Source: an uncultured Eubacteriales bacterium
GTDB lineage: Bacteria; Bacillota; Clostridia; Peptostreptococcales; Anaerovoracaceae
Direction of reading: 5' to 3'
DNA: 32,120 nt
Assembly: GCA_900318105.1 (NCBI GenBank)
Contig: ONJG01000059.1
Location: 1-32,120 of the forward strand
In this document: positions 1 to 6,884 of the stretch, piece after piece
How the letters are laid out: every line of letters starts with the position of its first letter
How positions within the stretch are numbered: position 1 is the first letter of the stretch
The notes under the pieces: model-generated
The model's database searches: none
Told to the model about the DNA's origin: nothing
The model's input: the letters and a program-made list of their open reading frames with translations, nothing else
Made by a program: the position numbers and the translations under genes

Positions 1-53
1 AATTGCTGCATATAATCTAAGCTCGATACATTCCCATTTTTAGTCGAAGCAAG

Positions 54-78
54 AAAAAAACGCCAATCAGAGTCGGCG
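54..78 (-). terminator. Intrinsic terminator, second of a tandem pair after HU
   Basis: Read on the minus strand, a short hairpin (arms at 61-66 and 73-78, six-base loop) is followed directly by seven T residues (54-60). It lies about 45 bases beyond the stronger hairpin at 122-168. It could be a back-up terminator for HU or the end of a separate short transcript. Nothing else was recognised in positions 1-120. Confidence 0.55.
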
Positions 79-121
79 CAGTGCAAGCGGATGCGGCTCA
101 CGGCTGATCATCCACCAAAGC

Positions 122-168
122 AAAACAGCACATTTACAAGAACCTTCATCATGTAAATGTGCTGTTTT
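122..168. terminator. Strong bidirectional terminator downstream of HU
   Basis: Perfect inverted repeat with arms AAAACAGCACATTTAC (122-137) and its complement (153-168) around a 15-base loop. T-rich tracts follow on both strands, so it can end the minus-strand HU transcript and any plus-strand transcript entering from the left. Confidence 0.85.
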
Positions 169-186
169 TAAGTTTTGAGATTGCAA

Positions 187-450
187 TTAACCGAGAAGCT
201 TGTCTGAAAGTTTAGCCTTTACAACCTTCTTTGCAGGAATCTTCATCTCTGCGCCTGTCTGCGGGTTGCGGCCTGTTCTGGCTGCTCTTGTAGCTACCTC
301 AGCCTTGAATGTGCCCGGGAATACTACCTTGTCACCCTTTTTGAGTGCATCACTTGTTACTTCAAAGAAAGCGTTTACTGCAGCAGCAGCGTCCTTTTTG
401 CTGAAACCTGTCTTCTCTGCAAACTTTTCTACAAATTCTGCTTTTGTCAT
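187..450 (-). CDS. hup: HU-family DNA-binding protein
   Basis: An 87-residue histone-like nucleoid protein of the HU/IHF family, the usual length for HU. The N-terminal helical dimerisation part (about residues 1-40) is followed by the beta-arm, with the signature GRNPQTG at about residues 60-66, where the conserved proline intercalates in the DNA minor groove. HU binds and bends DNA with little sequence preference and compacts the nucleoid. The start is well supported by an AGGAG ribosome binding site about eight bases upstream. The gene has its own sigma-A-like promoter (516-544) overlapping the end of the preceding gene, and a strong hairpin terminator (122-168), so it is probably expressed monocistronically as well as by possible read-through from the operon upstream. 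Confidence 0.95.
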   Translation of the reverse strand: MTKAEFVEKFAEKTGFSKKDAAAAVNAFFEVTSDALKKGDKVVFPGTFKAEVATRAARTGRNPQTGAEMKIPAKKVVKAKLSDKLLG

Positions 451-515
451 TTTCTCTATCTCCTTTTTTCGCTAGATATTGTTAAGAGGTGTCGCTAATG
501 GCACCACATGTGCTG

Positions 516-544
516 ATTATAGCGGTATTACGTTCACTTTTCAA
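516..544 (-). promoter_or_regulatory. Sigma-A-like promoter of HU gene
   Basis: On the minus strand, TTGAAA (539-544) and a perfect TATAAT (516-521) are separated by exactly 17 bases. The -35 box overlaps the final codons and stop of the upstream gene (stop at 534-536). The leader before the HU start is about 60 bases. Confidence 0.8.
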
Positions 545-2234
545 GTTTGGAGTTCACTTCTTGCGAAAGACGATCGAATTGTTCAGACAGCCACGGTCCC
601 GGACACTCGGTCTGCATGAACCAGCGATGCATTGTCAGCACTCCCGAACTGTCTCCTGTGTAGCTGCAATCCTTGATTCCATGCCGCTTGCAGATGTCCG
701 CACAGAGATCAACCAGAGCGCTCCAGCAGGCGTCGGTGAGAGAGCCGTCTGGGAGATTGGCGCACTCTATGGTTATCGCAGCATTGTCATTATCAGGGCT
801 TGCGCTCGCCCACGAGCAGTTGCATTCCTCAACAAATATGCCTATGCGTCCGGCGCTGTCTATTCCATAGTTTGTGGACGCTTTATTTGACTCAGCCGCG
901 AATACAGCCCCGCACTCCTCTATGGACAGATCATTTGCCATGTAGTGCGGTGTTATTTTTGTGATTGCCCCGGTCCTCGGGCCCGAGTGATTCGGTCCGA
1001 GCGCAGCATAAATTGCAAGCGGGCTGCTGTCCGTGACGGCCTGAACTTCCGGGAACGGATCCGCCGTGTATTCGGGCAAGTCGCTCCAATATGTCCAGTC
1101 CTCTTTTATGAATGGCTCAGCAACCACTCCATGTTCGCGGTCCTTTGCGTGATAGACCATGCCTTTTTCAGAATATACGCCTATGTGATCGATCTTATCT
1201 TCTGATTCACCTCGGTATAGGAGAGTCCCATTCTTAAGAGTGTTGCAGCCTTCGACTCTTCCTTTGGTTTTTGAATTTGCATATATCTCTGCAGCTGTCC
1301 AGTTCCTCTCATGGTCATATCTCGGGCGGGCGTCAATGCTGCTCGACCAAAGATAGCCTTTGATGAGCCCGGCATCATCGAAGACCTTCCTGCCGAGATC
1401 ACCGAGGTACTCTTCCTTTTTAATGACCCCCGGATGCTTCCACGACATATTGTTTAAGAGTCCGAGAGTTGCCGTCTGACCGTATGCGTCCTGCCAGTAT
1501 GGTGCTCCAAGCTGCGCCCTTGCATATTCCACAAGTCCGTCCGGAGTTTTCTCTTCCTCTGATATCCCATATATCTTCTGAAAAGTCTGTATCTCCGGAT
1601 CGATTCCGCGCCTCGGATTATATATATGCGCCAGGCTTTTGGCCTCAAGCGCTGTCAATGCACGGACGGCGACAAGTTCGTAGAATGATTCATTTCTGGC
1701 CACCATATATTCAAACGGCGCTTCGATCGGCCGCCGCCAGAACGGAGATATTGCAACAGTTGAGAGCATGACCGCCTGGTTGCGGGTCAGTTTGTCCGGA
1801 GTTTTTCCGAAATAGAAGTCCGCCGCATCGGCTATGCCGTATATATCCGGGCCGTACCTCACGCAGTTCAGATAGAGCTCGAGTATTTCGTCCTTGGTGA
1901 GCAGTTGCTGCCCTTCTATCCTGAGAGCTATGGCGGCCTCGCGGATCTTTCGCAGCACTGACCTCTCGCTGCTCAGGTAAAGGTTTTTTACGAGCTGCTG
2001 AGTGATGGTGCTTCCTCCCGGCATAGGCTTTCGGGTCTTTATGCTGTACCTGACTGCGCCCAGCATGGCTCTTGGAAGAATTCCTTTGTGCCTGTAAAAA
2101 AGCGGATCCTCGCGGCCCACTAAAATATCCCGCACTTCAGTCGGAATCGATTCAAGCGGAGCGTACAGTCTGCCCTGCTTCCGAACTGCGTCCAGATACA
2201 TTCTGATTGAATTTTCCGAATTCATTTTGCTCAT
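534..2234 (-). CDS. GT51 transglycosylase / inactive NlpC-P60-like / amidase fusion
   Basis: Three peptidoglycan-related domains in one chain. Residues about 40-210 are a GT51 transglycosylase (catalytic EDPLFYRHKG from Glu42, GGSTITQQLVKNLYL from 73, second acidic site in RKIREA). Residues about 232-392 match the NlpC/P60 group whose active-site line normally reads FDCxGLIKGYLW; here it is FDDAGLIKGYLW, so the catalytic Cys is Asp287, although the His of DHIGVY is kept. Residues about 407-552 resemble an amidase_2/PGRP zinc amidase (ITPHY, then MHRWF and ECPGPWL ligands). No penicillin-binding transpeptidase domain, signal peptide or membrane helix is visible, which is odd for GT51. The chosen ATG lies one base after the glycosyltransferase stop (TGAAATG); in-frame ATGs at 2258 and 2288 would overlap that gene. 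It is the third gene of the peptide/glycosyltransferase unit. Confidence 0.8.
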   Translation of the reverse strand: MSKMNSENSIRMYLDAVRKQGRLYAPLESIPTEVRDILVGREDPLFYRHKGILPRAMLGAVRYSIKTRKPMPGGSTITQQLVKNLYLSSERSVLRKIREAAIALRIEGQQLLTKDEILELYLNCVRYGPDIYGIADAADFYFGKTPDKLTRNQAVMLSTVAISPFWRRPIEAPFEYMVARNESFYELVAVRALTALEAKSLAHIYNPRRGIDPEIQTFQKIYGISEEEKTPDGLVEYARAQLGAPYWQDAYGQTATLGLLNNMSWKHPGVIKKEEYLGDLGRKVFDDAGLIKGYLWSSSIDARPRYDHERNWTAAEIYANSKTKGRVEGCNTLKNGTLLYRGESEDKIDHIGVYSEKGMVYHAKDREHGVVAEPFIKEDWTYWSDLPEYTADPFPEVQAVTDSSPLAIYAALGPNHSGPRTGAITKITPHYMANDLSIEECGAVFAAESNKASTNYGIDSAGRIGIFVEECNCSWASASPDNDNAAITIECANLPDGSLTDACWSALVDLCADICKRHGIKDCSYTGDSSGVLTMHRWFMQTECPGPWLSEQFDRLSQEVNSKLEK

Positions 2235-2235
2235 T

Positions 2236-3375
2236 TCAATCTGTCTTTCTTGCGGCATAACCCTTCTTGCATACGCCGGTTTCTTCATTCGCTGCCATGC
2301 GGCTCCTCATCTCAGGTGATGAGGACATCTCCTGCCATATGTCGTATATGTGATCCGGATCATATTCCTCTCTTCTCATTCTCTTCAGGAATTCATCGAA
2401 GCCCATCGGAGGCCTGTCCCATTCCGGAACCGAAAAGAATCCCTGTCTTTCAAATAACTCAAAGATATCACCTGTAATCCCGGGCGTGAGCTTTTGCTCC
2501 ATGCTTTCATACGCGGGGATGTAATATTTGCGGTAGCAGCGATGATAATACTTCTTTGCGTATTCCCATGCCTGGTCTGCATACTCAGGTGCACGCGCTT
2601 TTATAATGCACCAGTAGGCATAGATAATGAGCAGCACCCTGAGTATCTCCGCGTTAACCGCGCCGGACCCCGGGCGCCACTTCATGGCGAGGTCAAATGC
2701 CCATATTGAGTTATCCACGTAACCGCAGATTCTCTGGTCCCATGCGAACTGATCTCCGTTCGATGCGGTGATGCTCATGGGATTTTTGTGCACTTTTACG
2801 GCAATCTCAGGCAAACTGTATATCTTTTCATCTTCGTTGTCGCAGAGCAGACCTGTCGCGAGATTATATCCGTAGTCCTCGTTTGAGCGCGAGCCGTTGA
2901 ACCTGATGCCGTATTTCTCAGTAAAAGATCGTCTGTAGAGTTTACCGTCCATCGAGATACCTCCGCCGTTATCCGTCGGCCTTTGGCCCAGATTGCTGCA
3001 ATACATGAGTTCTCCGCCCGCTCTCTGCACGGCGGCATCCGCGTCCAGGATGTCCCGGAGCTTTTCAAGAATGTCCGGAGATGCAAACTCATCATCCGAG
3101 TCTATGCATGTGAAATACGGATCATCCGACGCGTCTATCCCCGCCTGCCTTGCGCCGCCTGCCCCGAGATTTTCGGGCAGCCTTAAAAGCTGCAGATTAA
3201 GGCGCGAAAAAAAGGGGCTTGCCACATCGTGGTAGTCCCCTTCCGGGCATGCGTCATCGATTATAATCACATCAAGCTCATCTGCGATGGTCTGAGCTGC
3301 CACCGATTCGAGTGTGCGTCCGAGTGTTGCGTGCGCGCGATGTGCGGGTACGATAACAGCTATGCGTCTGCTCAT
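2236..3375 (-). CDS. Family 2 glycosyltransferase
   Basis: A 379-residue GT-A-fold glycosyltransferase. Visible features are the N-terminal nucleotide-sugar strand IAVIVPAHRAHATLGRTLES, IIIDDAC near 37-43, the LPENLGAGGARQAGI segment, the metal-binding DSD at residues 92-94 (in IDSDDEF) and a SNEDYGY acidic motif near 164-170, typical of the catalytic base region. The C-terminal ~170 residues are rich in Tyr, Trp and charged residues and are not recognised. There is no signal peptide or clear transmembrane helix, so it should act in the cytoplasm. Donor and acceptor are not predictable. It starts six bases after the double-glycine peptide gene, so that peptide is a possible acceptor; a cell-envelope polymer is the alternative. 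An intergenic palindrome overlaps the likely ribosome binding region. Confidence 0.85.
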   Translation of the reverse strand: MSRRIAVIVPAHRAHATLGRTLESVAAQTIADELDVIIIDDACPEGDYHDVASPFFSRLNLQLLRLPENLGAGGARQAGIDASDDPYFTCIDSDDEFASPDILEKLRDILDADAAVQRAGGELMYCSNLGQRPTDNGGGISMDGKLYRRSFTEKYGIRFNGSRSNEDYGYNLATGLLCDNEDEKIYSLPEIAVKVHKNPMSITASNGDQFAWDQRICGYVDNSIWAFDLAMKWRPGSGAVNAEILRVLLIIYAYWCIIKARAPEYADQAWEYAKKYYHRCYRKYYIPAYESMEQKLTPGITGDIFELFERQGFFSVPEWDRPPMGFDEFLKRMRREEYDPDHIYDIWQEMSSSPEMRSRMAANEETGVCKKGYAARKTD

Positions 3376-3391
3376 GGATTATTAATAATCC
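3376..3391. promoter_or_regulatory. Perfect 16-base palindrome between peptide and glycosyltransferase genes
   Basis: GGATTATTAATAATCC is fully self-complementary. It spans the peptide stop codon and ends just before the glycosyltransferase ATG. Its left half includes the end of the only Shine-Dalgarno-like element (AAGGAT), so a hairpin here could lower translation of the enzyme relative to the peptide, or serve as a protein-binding site. Confidence 0.5.
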
Positions 3392-3582
3392 TTGTAAGAA
3401 TCCCACTGACCGGCAGCGGCGCCCATATGTACTCTCTCCCAGTGTCTCATTTCTTCATCATATGTGTCTACATATCCATCGTAGCCGCCTGCGACATCCT
3501 GGAGAGTATCTGCGTTCAGCTCAAAGTTTTCATCTGCCATAAAGCCTTCTGCTTTTTTCTTCATATCGTCTTTTGAAACCAT
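3382..3582 (-). CDS. Small peptide with double-glycine (LQDVAGG) leader
   Basis: A 66-residue acidic peptide. Residues 1-33 look like a double-glycine leader as in bacteriocins and many RiPP precursors: a charged start, then FELNADTLQDVAGG ending at residues 32-33. Cleavage there would release a 33-residue product with five Tyr and two Trp, a GAAAG stretch and no cysteine, which argues against lanthipeptide, sactipeptide or S-glycosylated glycocin chemistry. The gene has a strong promoter (3625-3653) and an AAGGAG ribosome binding site eight bases before ATG, so it is probably well expressed. It is the first gene of a unit with a family 2 glycosyltransferase and a peptidoglycan enzyme. No C39 peptidase or ABC exporter is in the window. 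Function is unknown; a secreted, possibly glycosylated, peptide is an inference. Confidence 0.7.
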   Translation of the reverse strand: MVSKDDMKKKAEGFMADENFELNADTLQDVAGGYDGYVDTYDEEMRHWERVHMGAAAGQWDSYKDY

Positions 3583-3624
3583 GGTATATCTCCTTTCCGT
3601 TGATTACCTTTACTTTAGCAGATG

Positions 3625-3653
3625 ATAGTACACCTCTGCCATAGCCTTGTCAA
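3625..3653 (-). promoter_or_regulatory. Sigma-A-like promoter of the peptide operon
   Basis: On the minus strand, a consensus TTGACA (3648-3653), a 17-base spacer and TACTAT (3625-3630). The transcript would start near 3618 and lead into the peptide gene, with an AAGGAG site in front of its ATG. No terminator was seen before the third gene of the unit. Confidence 0.8.
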
Positions 3654-3660
3654 TATTTTT

Positions 3661-3888
3661 TTAATCCTCTATTTCCACGTGGATGAGACTTTCGGACTCC
3701 GCCTCTGCACGGTGCTCTTCGACTGCCCTGGCGAGCCTCGCATGGAGCCCTGTCAGAGCATCAAAAGGAGCAAACTGCTTGGCCCTCTGGTCGCGCGGCA
3801 TCGGAGTCCTCTTTCCTGCTCCGCTTTTCAGGAAGCGCTGCGGCTGATCTTTATTCTTTTTGTAGATGCTGTAGTCAAAATCGCTCAT
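3661..3888 (-). CDS. YolD-like protein, partner of Y-family polymerase
   Basis: A 75-residue basic protein. The central RDQRAKQFAPFDALTGLHARL matches the YolD-like family, whose members usually show an (A/W)xPFxAL core and lie next to UmuC/DinB-type polymerases in Firmicutes (yolD-uvrX, yqjX-yqjW arrangements). The role is probably accessory to the error-prone polymerase, but the mechanism is not established. The ATG directly follows the polymerase stop codon with no gap (TAGATG), and an AAGGA element lies within the last polymerase codons, so translation is coupled. The promoter of the peptide operon begins just downstream. The assignment rests on the short core motif plus context. Confidence 0.75.
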   Translation of the reverse strand: MSDFDYSIYKKNKDQPQRFLKSGAGKRTPMPRDQRAKQFAPFDALTGLHARLARAVEEHRAEAESESLIHVEIED

Positions 3889-5295
3889 CTATTCCTTGTG
3901 TCCTCCCACCTGGTGGTTTCTTTCTATCGTGGTCGCAGCCTCCTCGAGGTCCATGGCGCGCACCATGGCGTCTTTGCCGTATTTCTTCCGTATACTGTTA
4001 ACCGTCTCCTGGAGTGCGGAATCCCTCTTTATCTTCGACTGCATGGCACGTGCGGGGTCTTCCATATCCCTTTTTCTGGCCTGTCCCTTTGTGATGCCCT
4101 CTTCATCATCCTCCGATTCCATCAGGTCAAAGAGGGATATCTGTTTATCCGCATCCTTCGGCCTTATATTATTGAAGTTCACGAACATCCGCCTGACGGG
4201 ATAGTCCTTTACCGTTATCTTTGTGTACAGGTCCGCAACCGCCGGCATTATTATGGATGTCGCGTCAATGGGTATGCTGAATGACACCGATCCGCTTGAC
4301 ATCGGAACCCCGAGCTTATTGGAGTAGCCGACGGAAATCGACACATTAGGGCTTACCATTCCGATTTCGCTCATCTCATGGCAAAGCTGCTCTGTCATCT
4401 CCTTGATAATAAGGAGTCCCTCTTCATTTGTATAATCTCTCATCAGGACCTGTCCGTGCGAAAGCGAGCGGCTCTTATTCCTATATCCCTTTATGTCCGC
4501 CATCGTGGTCGGCTCTATTCCGAAGGCGTGATCCAGGAGGAGCTCCGCATCTATGCCGAACATCTTGTAGGCGAGGTCCTCATCCATCCCGGCAATATCC
4601 CGCATGGTCCTGATGCCTATCCGCTCGAGCTTGTTCTGGGTCTGGCGTCCTATGCGCCAGAAATCGCTAAGTGGCCTGTGGTCCCATAGCTTTTCCCTGA
4701 AGGAATCGTAATCGAGCACCCCGATGAAGTCGGCCGCGTGCTTGGCGATTATGTCCATGGCTATTTTAGCCAGGTAGAGGTTCGGACCGACTCCGGCAGT
4801 GGCTCTCACTCCGACCCTCTCAAAGACTTCGCGCATCAGAAACTCCGCCATTTCCTTCGGGGTTTTATCGTAGCGCTTCAGATACGACGTCACATCGATG
4901 AACACCTCGTCTATTGAGTAGACGTGCATGTCTTCGGGCGCTATGTAGTCGAGATAAACTTTGTAAATCTGGGCTGCATACTCCATGTACAGGCTCATGC
5001 GAGGAGGCGCCATTATATATTCGAAATGTTTGGGTATCTCAAATACCCTCGCGCGTCCGCTCACCCCTTTTGCTTTGAGGGACGGGGATACGGCAAGGCA
5101 TATGGTCTTGTCGCTGCGGCTCGGGTCCGCAACGACAAGGTCGGCCGTCATCGGGTCGAGCCCCCGCTCGACGCACTCGACCGATGCATAGAACGACTTG
5201 AGGTCTATGCATACATATGCCTTGCCCAAAGTCTCCTTTTGCATCAGCTCGCGGCCGCGCTCCTCTATTAATAACCGTCTGTCATTTTCGCCCAT
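3889..5295 (-). CDS. Y-family translesion DNA polymerase (DinB/UmuC-like)
   Basis: A 468-residue error-prone polymerase. The palm has the catalytic carboxylates in CIDLKSFYASVE (Asp31) and YSIDEVFID (Asp129-Glu130). These are followed by the thumb helix-hairpin-helix region (TAGVGPNLYLAKIAMDIIAKH, WRIGRQTQNKLERIGI) and the little-finger domain (about 265-380). The C-terminal KQISLFDL at about 384-391 is a beta-sliding-clamp binding motif. It copies past DNA lesions at the cost of fidelity. Gene order with a YolD-like protein matches the UvrX/YqjW group. An apparent -10 (TATAAT on the minus strand near 5304-5309) lies very close to the ATG; an in-frame ATG at 5244 has no ribosome binding site. 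No clear LexA box (GAAC-N4-GTTC type) was found upstream, so SOS control is unproven. Confidence 0.93.
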   Translation of the reverse strand: MGENDRRLLIEERGRELMQKETLGKAYVCIDLKSFYASVECVERGLDPMTADLVVADPSRSDKTICLAVSPSLKAKGVSGRARVFEIPKHFEYIMAPPRMSLYMEYAAQIYKVYLDYIAPEDMHVYSIDEVFIDVTSYLKRYDKTPKEMAEFLMREVFERVGVRATAGVGPNLYLAKIAMDIIAKHAADFIGVLDYDSFREKLWDHRPLSDFWRIGRQTQNKLERIGIRTMRDIAGMDEDLAYKMFGIDAELLLDHAFGIEPTTMADIKGYRNKSRSLSHGQVLMRDYTNEEGLLIIKEMTEQLCHEMSEIGMVSPNVSISVGYSNKLGVPMSSGSVSFSIPIDATSIIMPAVADLYTKITVKDYPVRRMFVNFNNIRPKDADKQISLFDLMESEDDEEGITKGQARKRDMEDPARAMQSKIKRDSALQETVNSIRKKYGKDAMVRAMDLEEAATTIERNHQVGGHKE

Positions 5296-5361
5296 TTCTT
5301 TAATTATTATATGTCATTCTGTGGCCGAAGGCCGAAGAATCTTTCTCTTCAGTATAACAAA

Positions 5362-5382
5362 AAGGGAGGTTTTGCCTCCCTT
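5362..5382 (-). terminator. Intrinsic terminator of the GH25 lysozyme gene
   Basis: Hairpin with arms AAGGGAGG (5362-5369) and CCTCCCTT (5375-5382) and a five-base loop. On the minus strand it is followed by TTTTTGTT-like sequence. It lies 70 bases downstream of the lysozyme stop codon, separating it from the polymerase gene. Confidence 0.85.
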
Positions 5383-5451
5383 CCTGAATTATGTCTTAGT
5401 GTGATTTACAATCTGATTTTACAACTTTGTCTTCGTAATGGCAACGCCGGA

Positions 5452-6822
5452 TTACTTAACGTAGATTTCGTTACCCATCTGGGCACAGATCCATCTGCCG
5501 CTTCCGACTCTGATCCAGTTGTTCTTTACCTCGTACGCCTTTACCTTGGTTCCTTTTTTGTAAAGCGCGACCTTTCCGTAATTTGTTCCCGGACCCTTCC
5601 TTACATTCATGTAATCTGTAAGTGTGTATGTGCTGCCCTTCTTGAGTGTGACTTTCTTGGCATCTGTGCTGACATTACCTATGTATGACGACTTACCCTT
5701 GTTTGCATATGTCAGGTAGTTGGCACACTTTTTGTTTAGATTCGTGTTTGCGTTTCCGCTTGTCTTGTTGGCAACAGTGATAGGAACGAGGGCGTATCCG
5801 CCGTATTTGCCTATACCTTTGATATATGCATAAGCGCTTCCTTTTCTGTTGTTTCTGATTCCGCCCACGATGTAATCGGTGCCCTTCTTGAGAGTGGTCT
5901 TTCCGTTTGTAATCGTGAAGTTCGGGTTCTTGGCATCTGACAGCGAGAGCGTGGTTTTGCCCTTGATAACCGTCAGCGGCTTTGAATTAACCTTCTTATC
6001 TATATACCAGAAATTGACATCCGTATTGCTCATGTATGCGCCGGTCCAGTGCTTGATGCCGTTGATCTTGGCGCTGCTGGAGTACTGCCACTTTGAGTAT
6101 CTCGTTCCGGACTGACATTTTGAGTAGTACTGTGCACACCAGATGTCCACGTCTGACGAGAATCTGCTCGTGTCGATCAGGCTGCTGTAGAATGATGTGC
6201 TGGCATAGATTCCCGGAGTATATCCGTAGGCCTTGATTCTGTTGCAGAAAGCGACTGCGGCATTGGTTGCGTTTGTCTTCCTGAGTCCGTACAGTCTTCC
6301 GAATCTGCCGCCGGCAAATTCATAATCCATGTATACCGGAAGTGCCAGATCCTTAGGTCCGATTCCGAGCGACTTAAGTCTCTTTACCGCAAAGTCGGCT
6401 TCCTTGATCGCCTCTGTAGCGTTCTTGGCCTGGGAGAATACATAAACTCCGATCATCATATTCGATGCCTTGGCCTTCCTGTACATATCCTTGAACTTGT
6501 TGTCGTTGTCCATTCTCAGCTTCTTGGAGCCATAGTATGTGAATGTAGCTCTCATGATAGCGTAGTCCACGCCTGCTGCCTTGGCCTTGTTCCAGTCGGA
6601 ATTGCCGGACTGCCATGTGGATACGTCAACACCGTTCACGATGAGATTGCCGTTGAATCTCGAATTGTGCGTATAAGTCTTGTTTATGAACGGACTCTTT
6701 GACGAAGCCGCTTCCGCCGGTGCACTTACCATCGCGCTTGTTACAAGCACTGAAAATGCAAGAAGGCATACAACTGCACTTCTTGCAATCCTGTTAGTCT
6801 TCTTGGTCTCTGTAAATCTCAC
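5452..6822 (-). CDS. Secreted GH25 lysozyme with SH3b domain
   Basis: A 456-residue secreted muramidase. A basic N-terminus and hydrophobic core (about 13-32) with an AEA-type cleavage site near residues 36-39 form a signal peptide. The GH25 domain (about 55-270) shows NGVDVSTWQSGNSDWNKAKA, YAIMRATF, MIGVYVFSQA, the catalytic Asp-x-Glu in YMDYEFAGG, TPGIYAS and DVDIWCAQY, ending in DVNFWYID. A linker domain of unknown fold (about 275-355, KGKTTL repeats) follows, and the C-terminus (about 395-456) is a bacterial SH3 domain (TLTDYMNVRKGPGTNYGKV). It cleaves the MurNAc-GlcNAc bond and probably works in wall turnover. The start is GTG with AGAGG seven bases upstream. A hairpin (6843-6875) lies in the leader and a clear terminator follows. 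No phage genes are nearby. Confidence 0.92.
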   Translation of the reverse strand: MRFTETKKTNRIARSAVVCLLAFSVLVTSAMVSAPAEAASSKSPFINKTYTHNSRFNGNLIVNGVDVSTWQSGNSDWNKAKAAGVDYAIMRATFTYYGSKKLRMDNDNKFKDMYRKAKASNMMIGVYVFSQAKNATEAIKEADFAVKRLKSLGIGPKDLALPVYMDYEFAGGRFGRLYGLRKTNATNAAVAFCNRIKAYGYTPGIYASTSFYSSLIDTSRFSSDVDIWCAQYYSKCQSGTRYSKWQYSSSAKINGIKHWTGAYMSNTDVNFWYIDKKVNSKPLTVIKGKTTLSLSDAKNPNFTITNGKTTLKKGTDYIVGGIRNNRKGSAYAYIKGIGKYGGYALVPITVANKTSGNANTNLNKKCANYLTYANKGKSSYIGNVSTDAKKVTLKKGSTYTLTDYMNVRKGPGTNYGKVALYKKGTKVKAYEVKNNWIRVGSGRWICAQMGNEIYVK

Positions 6823-6842
6823 TTTTCTACCTCTTTTCTCAA

Positions 6843-6875
6843 CTCACATCAATTAAACTCACCTTGTGATGTGAG
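6843..6875. promoter_or_regulatory. Inverted repeat in the leader of the lysozyme gene
   Basis: CTCACATCA (6843-6851) and its exact complement (6867-6875) enclose a 15-base loop, between the GTPase stop (6885) and the lysozyme ribosome binding site. There is no T-run on the minus strand after it, so it is a poor terminator. It could be an operator or RNA hairpin. Confidence 0.4.
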
Positions 6876-6884
6876 CCGATTGTA

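Noticed and set aside
95..118. ATCCACCA at the left edge as a tRNA or tmRNA 3' end
   Set aside because: No T-arm (GGTTCGAnnCC) or acceptor pairing could be found around it.
5325..5341. GGCCGAAGGCCGAAG upstream of the Y-family polymerase as a LexA box
   Set aside because: It is a direct repeat, not the GAAC-N4-GTTC-type dyad used by Firmicutes LexA.
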